In this document: piece after piece, positions 8,183-13,949 of the stretch
How positions within the stretch are numbered: the stretch's first letter is position 1
How the letters are laid out: every line of letters starts with the position of its first letter
Origin: Cyclobacteriaceae bacterium
Lineage (GTDB): Bacteria; Bacteroidota; Bacteroidia; Cytophagales; Cyclobacteriaceae
Length of the DNA: 15,788 nucleotides
NCBI GenBank assembly: GCA_029882725.1
Contig: JAOUKG010000005.1
Location: forward strand, 1 to 15,788
Direction: 5' to 3'
Notes under the pieces: generated by a model
Told to the model about the DNA's origin: nothing
What the model saw: the letters and a program-made list of their open reading frames with translations, nothing else
Database searches by the model: none
Translations under genes and position numbers: made by a program

Positions 8183-8227
8183 TAAATCAACATTAAATCA
8201 ACATTAAATCAATAATTAAATCAACAG
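8183..8227 (+). repeat. Four tandem copies of an 11-base repeat before a start codon
   Basis: The unit TAAATCAACAT appears at 8183-8193 and 8194-8204 exactly. It then recurs as TAAATCAATAAT (8205-8216, one base longer) and TAAATCAACAG (8217-8227). The array ends 2 bases before the ATG of the M48 protease, so it makes up the translation-initiation region of that mRNA. Confidence 0.85.
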
Positions 8228-8229
8228 AT

Positions 8230-9018
8230 ATGAAGAGGATTTCGGTATTTATATTATTAAGCATTATGCTGTCGAATTGTGCTACTGTGCCGGTAACAGG
8301 CAGGAGGCAATTGAGTTTAGTTTCCAACAGCGAGATTATCCCCATGGCGGCAACTCAATATGATTCAATTGTGAAAACAGGCCCTTTGAGTAAAAACACT
8401 ACTCAAACAGCCATGGTAAGAAAAGTGGGTAAAGATATTCAGGCTGCAGTAATTGAGTATATGGCTCAAAATGGAGCGTCAGAACAATTGGAAGGATTCA
8501 ATTGGGAATTTAACCTTATTGATCAAGATATAGCTAATGCTTGGTGTATGCCCGGGGGGAAGGTAGCTTTTTATACGGGCATTATGCCAATTTGTGTAGA
8601 TGAACAAGGAATTGCGGTGGTAATGGGACATGAAGTGGCTCACGCTATTGCCAATCACGGTAGGGAAAGAATGAGTAACGGGCTATTGGCTCAGTTTGGA
8701 TTAAGTACTGTTTCAGCCGCAATGGGTGAAAATGCAAACTTAACAAAACAGATTTTTTTACAGTCGATGGGTATGGGTACTCAATTGGGTATGTTGAAGT
8801 TTTCAAGGCAACACGAATCTGAAGCAGATAAAATTGGTTTGATTTTCATGGCTATGGCCGGGTACGATCCTAATGAAGCAGTTGAATTCTGGCAAAGAAT
8901 GAGTGCGCTGGGAGGACAGGCACCACCTGAATTCTTGTCAACTCACCCTTCTCACGACACTCGTATTGACGATATCAAGGCAGCGATACCTGAGGCAATG
9001 AAATTTTATAAGCCATAA
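8230..9018 (+). CDS. M48-family zinc metalloprotease, envelope lipoprotein
   Basis: This 262-residue protease has a lipoprotein signal: K2-R3, a hydrophobic stretch, then 'LSNC' with lipidation site C17. It should be exported and lipid-anchored. The zinc site is complete: HEVAH at 134-138 (H134, E135, H138) and the third ligand E196 in 'RQHESEAD'. The 'SRQHESEADKIGLIFMAMAGYDP' region and the 'STHPSHDTRI' tail (238-246) are typical of the LoiP/BepA-like periplasmic branch, which degrades or assists misfolded outer-membrane proteins. No TPR domain is present, unlike BepA. Its promoter region faces the FAH operon. Its 3' end is followed by a palindromic element shared with the convergent acyl-CoA dehydrogenase gene. 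Confidence 0.93.
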   Translation: MKRISVFILLSIMLSNCATVPVTGRRQLSLVSNSEIIPMAATQYDSIVKTGPLSKNTTQTAMVRKVGKDIQAAVIEYMAQNGASEQLEGFNWEFNLIDQDIANAWCMPGGKVAFYTGIMPICVDEQGIAVVMGHEVAHAIANHGRERMSNGLLAQFGLSTVSAAMGENANLTKQIFLQSMGMGTQLGMLKFSRQHESEADKIGLIFMAMAGYDPNEAVEFWQRMSALGGQAPPEFLSTHPSHDTRIDDIKAAIPEAMKFYKP

Positions 9019-9033
9019 GTCATTGTGCAATAA

Positions 9034-9071
9034 CAGTGGTAGAGACGCAAGGCAGTGCGTCTCTACCATTG
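9034..9071. repeat. Palindromic hairpin with GTAGAGACGCA arms
   Basis: TGGTAGAGACGCA (9037-9049) pairs perfectly with TGCGTCTCTACCA (9056-9068) around a 6-base loop AGGCAG. One G-T wobble and two more pairs extend the stem to 9034-9071. The arms carry the same GTAGAGACG core as the element at 12008-12093. It lies 15 bases after the M48 stop codon and may also serve as a transcript-end hairpin, though no U tract follows. Confidence 0.9.
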
Positions 9072-9147
9072 CGATGCGTGGGTAAATGGCTTCTCTTATT
9101 AAGTGGATTTTTCACTTAATAAGAGAAGCAAGGCCTTGCGTGTCTAC
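9039..9147. repeat. 109-base element bounded by inverted GTAGAGACGCAAGGC repeats
   Basis: GTAGAGACGCAAGGC at 9039-9053 recurs inverted at 9133-9147 with one mismatch in 15 (minus strand GTAGACACGCAAGGC). Between them lie an inner inverted copy (9056-9066) and an unrelated 17-bp hairpin. The layout, repeat-spacer-inverted repeat with no coding capacity, resembles REP doublets or small non-autonomous elements. The right terminus overlaps the last codon position of the convergent gene. It is a member of the family also seen at 12008-12093. Confidence 0.6.
9089..9129. terminator. Perfect 17-bp stem-loop between convergent genes
   Basis: GCTTCTCTTATTAAGTG (9089-9105) and its exact reverse complement (9113-9129) enclose a 7-base loop GATTTTT. 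Its place between two convergent stop codons suggests a bidirectional terminator or mRNA-stabilising hairpin. Neither strand has a U run after the stem, so it is not a textbook Rho-independent terminator. Confidence 0.55.
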
Positions 9148-10010
9148 TGGGTGATTTTACCTTTTTCCCAAGTGTAAAAACCCCTGCCGGTTTTTGATCC
9201 GAGGTGCCCTGCTGCTACCATGTTGATTAACAGAGGGCAAGGTGCATATTTCGGGTTTTTGAAGCCATCATAAATTACATTCATAATAGAAAGGCAGATA
9301 TCCAGACCAATAAAATCGGCCAATTGTAAAGGACCCATGGGGTGGGCCATTCCCAATTTCATTACCGTGTCTATTTCGTTCACACCGGCAACGCCTTCAT
9401 ACAGGGTATAGATTGCCTCATTGATCATGGGCATAAGTATTCTGTTGGCAACAAAACCGGGGTAATCGTTTACTTCTACAGGTACTTTTTGAATAGCAAT
9501 ACTTTCTTCGAAAATTAATTTAGTTACTTCATCGGAAGTGTTATACCCACGTATAACCTCTACCAATTTCATAACAGGTACCGGGTTCATGAAGTGCATA
9601 CCGATCACTTTATCAGGTCGGGAGGTGATTGCGGCTATTTTAGTTATTGATATGGAAGAAGTATTAGTGGCAAGAATTGTGTTTTCTGGTGTGATTTCAT
9701 CCAGTTTCTTAAAAATCCCTGATTTGATGTCAAAGTTTTCTGAAGCCGCTTCAACAACCAGTTCAGCCTGTGATGCACCTTCTTCAATCGAAGTAAAACA
9801 TTGAATCCGTTTGAGTGTATCTTTTTTGATATCGGAAGTAATGATTTCTTTAGCTACTTGCCTGTCCAGGTTTTTTTCAATGGTAGCCATGGCCTTATCC
9901 AGGGCATCTTGCGATATGTCGATTAAAGAAACTGTTCTTCCAAATTGGGCAAAGGTGTGAGCTATACCATTTCCCATGGTGCCTGATCCGATTACTGCTA
10001 TCTTTTCCAT
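9144..10010 (-). CDS. 3-hydroxyacyl-CoA dehydrogenase (3-hydroxybutyryl-CoA dehydrogenase type)
   Basis: This cytoplasmic NAD-dependent enzyme interconverts 3-hydroxyacyl-CoA and 3-oxoacyl-CoA, with 3-hydroxybutyryl-CoA the usual substrate for stand-alone forms of this size. The 288-residue chain has the NAD-binding GxGxxG (G8, G10, G13) with D31 at the end of the second strand. It also has 'ATNTSSISIT' (114-123), the catalytic His-Glu pair H139 ('GMHFMNP') and E151, N189 in 'GFVANR', and the C-terminal helical domain with 'HPMGPLQLADFIGLD'. The stop codon TAG is contributed by the inverted terminus of the palindromic element, and the last residues (KGKITQ) are a little shorter than I would expect for relatives. 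Its start is preceded by a 16-bp-stem hairpin. Confidence 0.93.
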   Translation of the reverse strand: MEKIAVIGSGTMGNGIAHTFAQFGRTVSLIDISQDALDKAMATIEKNLDRQVAKEIITSDIKKDTLKRIQCFTSIEEGASQAELVVEAASENFDIKSGIFKKLDEITPENTILATNTSSISITKIAAITSRPDKVIGMHFMNPVPVMKLVEVIRGYNTSDEVTKLIFEESIAIQKVPVEVNDYPGFVANRILMPMINEAIYTLYEGVAGVNEIDTVMKLGMAHPMGPLQLADFIGLDICLSIMNVIYDGFKNPKYAPCPLLINMVAAGHLGSKTGRGFYTWEKGKITQ

Positions 10011-10018
10011 AAAATAAA

Positions 10019-10060
10019 ATTGGGCTTATGTTTTAGCAAATATAAAAACATAAGCCCAAT
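10019..10060. terminator. 16-bp perfect stem-loop, likely terminator of the ArsC-like gene; -7-like box in its loop
   Basis: ATTGGGCTTATGTTTT (10019-10034) pairs exactly with 10045-10060 around a 10-base loop. Read on the minus strand, a T-rich stretch (TTTATTTT) follows the stem, as in an intrinsic terminator for the gene ending at 10096. The loop contains TATATTTG on the minus strand (10037-10044), a TAnnTTTG match placed 26 bases before the dehydrogenase start codon. No -33 TTG was found at proper spacing. Confidence 0.65.
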
Positions 10061-10095
10061 AGTAACAGGCAGATCTAAAAAGCTAATAATATACT

Positions 10096-10500
10096 TTACA
10101 TAGATCTTAAGTGCGGCAACGCTTTCTTTTCTCTTCTTGAATTATCAATTTTAAGAATGTCTGTAGGTTTGTTACACAATACTGCTTTATTTCTATAAAT
10201 TACAATAGGAGCTTTCAATAGTTGGGGATTGTTTGCAAGTATTTCCAACCACCCATTCATAGTAAAAGTATTTCCACGAACTTTGTTCTGATACTCGGGA
10301 AGAGCTCTGTTAAGTAGGTCTTTTGGTCTTAAATCGAGCATATTCACAATCTCTTTCCAAAGTGTTGCGGTAAGTTTAACCTTATTCCAATCTATTGCAT
10401 TTATGTTTCCTGCAATGCTTGTTGCGTAGGCGCGAGTCTGCTTCCCCGTGGATGTTGTCGGGTCAAAATACAAAAAGATCTCATTTGGGTGAAATTGCAT
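10096..10500 (-). CDS. ArsC/Spx-like thioredoxin-fold protein lacking catalytic cysteines
   Basis: The 134-residue protein resembles the ArsC/Spx family. The N-terminus 'IFLYFDPTTSTGKQTRAYA' aligns with the strand-CxxC-helix start of that fold. 'GNTFTMNGWLEILANNPQLLKAPIVIYRNKAVLCNKPTDIL' contains the typical 'WLxxLxxNPxLLxxPIVI' core with a cis-proline-type P98. The family's active cysteine is absent: the loop reads TTSTGK (15-20), and the only cysteine is C109 near the end. It is therefore unlikely to be an arsenate reductase; a binding or regulatory role is possible. From memory, cysteine-free proteins of this kind recur in flavobacteria. It stands alone between AGCS (75 bases upstream) and a terminator-like hairpin. 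Function unknown. Confidence 0.7.
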   Translation of the reverse strand: MQFHPNEIFLYFDPTTSTGKQTRAYATSIAGNINAIDWNKVKLTATLWKEIVNMLDLRPKDLLNRALPEYQNKVRGNTFTMNGWLEILANNPQLLKAPIVIYRNKAVLCNKPTDILKIDNSRREKKALPHLRSM

Positions 10501-10575
10501 AGCCTTATTTTTTAGTGTAGAGAAACAAATTACAAAAAATAATTCATATATAAAAGAGAGGCCATTAATTAAATT

Positions 10576-11985
10576 TTATGATTTTTCTCCATTTTTTAGA
10601 CTTGAAAAATAATTTTTTGCCAGTTTATTTACTTTAGGGGCTAAAATCAAGGTGCTTATTACTGTGGGAATTGCCATGGTAGCATACATTCCGTCAATTA
10701 AATTTATGATTGCATCCAGTGAAGCTACCGAACCTAAAATGATGCTAAAAACATACAAAAATCGGTAGTGATGTTTTCTGTGAGCACCGAACAAAAATCC
10801 GTAACACTTCTCTCCATAATAAGAAAGTGAAAAAAGGGAGGTAATGGCAAAAGTAGCGGCACAAAGTGTGAGTATGTAGCCTCCAAATGGTAATGATGAA
10901 TTGAATGCATTGATAGTAATACTCACGCCTTCTGCGTCAGGGTTATTCCACGTGCCAGTAATCAATATGGCCAATGCTGTAAGAGTACATACTACAATTG
11001 TGTCTATGGCAGGCCCCAGCATGGCAACAAGACCTTCATGAATAGGTTGATTTGTTTTCGCGGCTCCATGAGCCATGGGTGCGGTACCAATACCGGCTTC
11101 ATTGCTAAAAGCTGCTCTTTTAGAAGCTATTAATATAATTTGCCCTAATGCACCGCCTAATACTGCGTTGGCTGTAAAAGCATCTACAAAAATATTGGAA
11201 ATCATTTGAGGTACTTCTGTCACATTGATAAGTATGATTGTAAGTACACTTAAAAAATAAATTATAACCATAAAAGGCACCAATTTTCCGGCTACTTCCC
11301 CAATTCTGGCAATGCCACCAAATATTACAGAAGCAACCAGAGCGGTCAATAATAAACCCGTAATAAAATCGGTAGTATTCAATTTGAAAAATGTAAAATC
11401 GAGAACATGATCACCCAAACCATTGGGAACGAGTAAAACATCATGAAATACCTGTGTAAGTTGGTTGGCCTGAAAAATGGGCAAAACACCTATCATTCCT
11501 GTAACACAAAATAATACAGCCAACCAGTGCCAGTGTTTTTTAAGGCCTTCCCTGATTACGTACATAGGCCCCCCCTGCAATTGTCCGTTTGAATCAAGTC
11601 CCCTGTATTCTATAGCGAGGGTACAGGTATAAAATTTTGTTGCCATACCAATAAAGGCACTAATCCACATCCAGAAAATGGCTCCGGGGCCGCCTGTGGC
11701 AATAGCCACTGCAACTCCGCTGATATTTCCCATGCCCACAGTGGCAGCCAGGTGTGTCGATAACGCCTGGTAATGGTTGATTTCTCCTTTGTCTTCCGGA
11801 TTGTCGTATTTTCCTCTTAATACATTGATGGCATGCCTGAAGTACCTGAATTGCACAAGTCGTGAATATAGACTGAAGAATATGCCGCCCCCCATAAGTA
11901 GAATAAGAAGAGGTGTACCCCAAATAAAACTACTGTAATCTTTAAAAAGTTGTTCTAAAAATAGTCCGATATCCACAGGTTTCAA
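10576..11985 (-). CDS. Alanine/glycine:cation symporter, AGCS family
   Basis: A 469-residue polytopic inner-membrane protein with about ten or more hydrophobic segments. It shows the AGCS signatures: 'ATVGMGNISGVAVAIATGGPG' region (81-101) followed by 'FWMW', 'QGGPMYVI' (137-144), and 'FSNEAGIGTAPMAHGAA' (293-309). It should import alanine or glycine with Na+ or H+. The only start giving the full first membrane segment is a TTG (minus strand of 11983-11985). An in-frame stop lies 6-8 bases upstream of it, and the next Met (residue 31) would cut into the first transmembrane helix. TATATTTG, a possible -7 box, lies 13 bases before the start. The gene is separated from the agmatinase-family gene by a palindromic element, so it may be transcribed separately. 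Confidence 0.94.
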   Translation of the reverse strand: MKPVDIGLFLEQLFKDYSSFIWGTPLLILLMGGGIFFSLYSRLVQFRYFRHAINVLRGKYDNPEDKGEINHYQALSTHLAATVGMGNISGVAVAIATGGPGAIFWMWISAFIGMATKFYTCTLAIEYRGLDSNGQLQGGPMYVIREGLKKHWHWLAVLFCVTGMIGVLPIFQANQLTQVFHDVLLVPNGLGDHVLDFTFFKLNTTDFITGLLLTALVASVIFGGIARIGEVAGKLVPFMVIIYFLSVLTIILINVTEVPQMISNIFVDAFTANAVLGGALGQIILIASKRAAFSNEAGIGTAPMAHGAAKTNQPIHEGLVAMLGPAIDTIVVCTLTALAILITGTWNNPDAEGVSITINAFNSSLPFGGYILTLCAATFAITSLFSLSYYGEKCYGFLFGAHRKHHYRFLYVFSIILGSVASLDAIINLIDGMYATMAIPTVISTLILAPKVNKLAKNYFSSLKNGEKS

Positions 11986-11998
11986 TTTTGATTATTTT

Positions 11999-12006
11999 CA
12001 AATATA
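11999..12006 (-). promoter_or_regulatory. Candidate -7 box for the AGCS gene
   Basis: TATATTTG on the minus strand matches TAnnTTTG, 13 bases before the TTG start and just downstream of the palindromic element. No TTG -33 element is found at 19-21 bases; that position falls inside the palindrome. Confidence 0.3.
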
Positions 12007-12007
12007 G

Positions 12008-12093
12008 GTTGTAGAGACGTAATATGCTAGAGACGTAGCATGCTGTAGAGACGTAGCATGCTACGTCTCTACAGCATGCTACGTCTCTACAAC
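12008..12093. repeat. GTAGAGACG palindromic element containing a 62-base perfect palindrome
   Basis: Bases 12028-12089 are a perfect palindrome: 31-base arms with no spacer, centred between 12058 and 12059. It is built from units of GTAGAGACGTAGCATGCT arranged head to tail and then inverted, so the self-complementary octamer AGCATGCT recurs at 12037, 12055 and 12073, exactly 18 bases apart. An outer inverted pair, GTTGTAGAGACGT (12008-12020) and ACGTCTCTACAAC (12081-12093), frames the whole; its left copy is followed by a diverged unit (AATATGC in place of AGCATGC). It shares the GTAGAGACG core with the element at 9039-9147. It lies between two minus-strand genes and supplies the stop codon of the upstream one. 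Confidence 0.9.
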
Positions 12094-13142
12094 GAGGACG
12101 CCATTAATTTTCCATGTGTAGCAGCGGTCCAGCATGATAAAAAGTACAATAACCGGGCTCCTACATTGGCATCCCATTCATCTTCACCCGGAGAAACTTC
12201 ATTCAAATCAAAACCTATTATTTTTTTACCTGAACGGGCCAACATTTTAATTAAGTAGGTAACCTGGTCAAAACTGAGGCCTCCTGGTACCGGCGTACCG
12301 GTATTTGGACAGAAGAAAGGTTCCAATCCATCAATATCCAATGAAATATATACTAAATCAGGTAAAGATTCTATTATTTTTTCACACTGTACTTGCCAGG
12401 TTCCACCTGAAAAGAGGTGTTCTTTTAAATCCTGGTCGTAAAAAGTATGTATTCTTTCAGGGTAGTTTTCGATGTATTTTACTTCGGCATCGCAAATATC
12501 CCTGATGCCAACTTGTACAAGTTTTTCTACCTGCGGAACTTTTAGCGCATTATGCATGATGGAGGCATGACTGTAAACAAAGTCCTCATAATTGATTCTC
12601 AAGTCTGCGTGGGCATCAATTTGTAATATCCCAAAATTGGGATAGATTTTTGAAAGGGCCCTGATCAAACCTATGGGTGTGCTGTGGTCTCCGCCTAAAA
12701 GTCCAACAATTTTCCCCTTGGCCAGTAATTCATATGCAACTGTACTTACATATACATTTAATTTCTCACAGATATCATTTATCGTTTGAGGAATAACTTT
12801 TACATGGTTTGCATCGGCTTCGCCGCCTTCTTCCAACCAGTTTATATAGGAAGAGGCGAGGTCCCTATATTTTAGGTTCTCTTTTTTAAGGGGTTCATTT
12901 ATTGGCATCATGGCCATCTTTAGTTTCCATGCATCCTTTAACCCTTTCATATAAAGATCCACCTGGGAAGAAGCATCCAGTATTGCTTCCGGGCCATCGG
13001 CAGTACCGGCGCTATACGAAACCGTTACTTCCCATGGAACGGGAAGTATAATAAGGTCAGCATCATCTACCGTATAGGGCAATCCAAAAAGACTGCCTTT
13101 TATACCAACACCATTGGGATCAAAATTTTCGGGGGTTTCCAA
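12087..13142 (-). CDS. Agmatinase/arginase-family ureohydrolase
   Basis: This 351-residue enzyme has all manganese-binding motifs of the ureohydrolase superfamily: GGDHS with H153, 'IDAHADLR' with D176, H178 and D180, and 'SLDIDGLEP' with D269 and D271. E315 in 'FDLNEVSP' is the conserved acidic residue near the guanidino group. Such enzymes hydrolyse guanidino compounds to urea. It is longer than a typical SpeB (about 300) because of an N-terminal extension and an insertion near 85-125. Agmatinase is the default label, but arginase, formiminoglutamase or guanidine-hydrolase activities occur in the same superfamily. It starts 1 base after the exonuclease stop codon, so it is co-transcribed with mpl and the exonuclease. 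Its TAG stop lies within the palindromic element. Confidence 0.88.
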   Translation of the reverse strand: METPENFDPNGVGIKGSLFGLPYTVDDADLIILPVPWEVTVSYSAGTADGPEAILDASSQVDLYMKGLKDAWKLKMAMMPINEPLKKENLKYRDLASSYINWLEEGGEADANHVKVIPQTINDICEKLNVYVSTVAYELLAKGKIVGLLGGDHSTPIGLIRALSKIYPNFGILQIDAHADLRINYEDFVYSHASIMHNALKVPQVEKLVQVGIRDICDAEVKYIENYPERIHTFYDQDLKEHLFSGGTWQVQCEKIIESLPDLVYISLDIDGLEPFFCPNTGTPVPGGLSFDQVTYLIKMLARSGKKIIGFDLNEVSPGEDEWDANVGARLLYFLSCWTAATHGKLMASSL

Positions 13143-13143
13143 T

Positions 13144-13944
13144 TTATTTTAGAGAGTCTAATTTTATTTGCGTCAATTTTCTTTTTGTGTCCAAAGCAAA
13201 GTCACCCTTCATCATCCAGTCGTAATAACCCACATCCTTTTTTAGAACGTCTGTAACTACCTGACCTTTGTATTTTCCAAAATTAAAAACAATTTGTCCC
13301 TGGTTGTTCTTTGTTAGTCGGTTGGCAAGATCCACAGAGTCCATTCTTGTTATGCTATCAAGCATGTCCATGTCATTTTTGATCTGGCCAATTTCCTTTC
13401 CGGAAATATCCACAACTTTTTGATTTTCGTAAAAAGCTATTTGGCTTTTCAATACTTCATAAGTAGCCACAGTATCGGCTTCTGCACTGTGAGCATTGTT
13501 AAGGTCTTTATTGCAATAAAATTTATAGGCAGCCGACAAAGTTCGCTTTTCCATAAGATGGAATATCCGCTGGGCATCTATTACTTTTCTCTTACTTACA
13601 TCGAAAGGGATATCAACTCTTAAAAATTCCTCGGCCAGTAAGGGGATGTCAAACTTAATTACATTAAATCCCGCCAAATCAGCACCTTTTATAAAGTCAA
13701 AAACCGATTTTGCCATCTGTTTCCAGGTTGGAGCATCGGCAATGTCCGCATCGTAGATGCCGTGAATAATACTGGATTCAAGAGGGATGGGCATTTCCGG
13801 GTTTATTCGAAGGGTTTTTGTCTCCGTAGAATTGTTTACAGAAATTTTCAACAAAGAGATTTCTACAATTCGGTCACTTACAACATTAGTACCTGTTGTT
13901 TCAAGGTCAAAAATTACAAGTGGGTTTTTTAGATTAAGATGCAT
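13144..13944 (-). CDS. DnaQ-like 3'-5' exonuclease with ExoX-type C-terminal segment
   Basis: The 266-residue protein has a DEDDh exonuclease domain (about 8-170). Motif I is 'VIFDLETTG' with D13 and E15, motif II 'GFNVIKFDIPLL' with D99, and motif III 'AHSAEADTVATYEV' with H152 and D157. All four acidic metal ligands and the general-base His are present. The C-terminal part (about 218-262, 'FNFGKYKGQVV...YYDWMM') resembles the small domain found at the end of exodeoxyribonuclease X-like proteins. It probably trims DNA 3' ends in repair or proofreading and is not the main polymerase III epsilon subunit. It lies 5 bases after mpl and 1 base before the ureohydrolase gene, in a tight operon. Confidence 0.92.
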   Translation of the reverse strand: MHLNLKNPLVIFDLETTGTNVVSDRIVEISLLKISVNNSTETKTLRINPEMPIPLESSIIHGIYDADIADAPTWKQMAKSVFDFIKGADLAGFNVIKFDIPLLAEEFLRVDIPFDVSKRKVIDAQRIFHLMEKRTLSAAYKFYCNKDLNNAHSAEADTVATYEVLKSQIAFYENQKVVDISGKEIGQIKNDMDMLDSITRMDSVDLANRLTKNNQGQIVFNFGKYKGQVVTDVLKKDVGYYDWMMKGDFALDTKRKLTQIKLDSLK

Positions 13945-13949
13945 TTACT

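Noticed and set aside
9034..9147. CRISPR-like or short-spacer repeat array
   Set aside because: The repeats are inverted and palindromic with no regular unique spacers and no cas genes, so they fit REP-like elements.
12058..12258. 66-codon plus-strand open frame starting in the palindrome
   Set aside because: Its repetitive N-terminus (MLRLYSMLRLYN) is simply the translated repeat unit; the rest is the antisense of the ureohydrolase gene.
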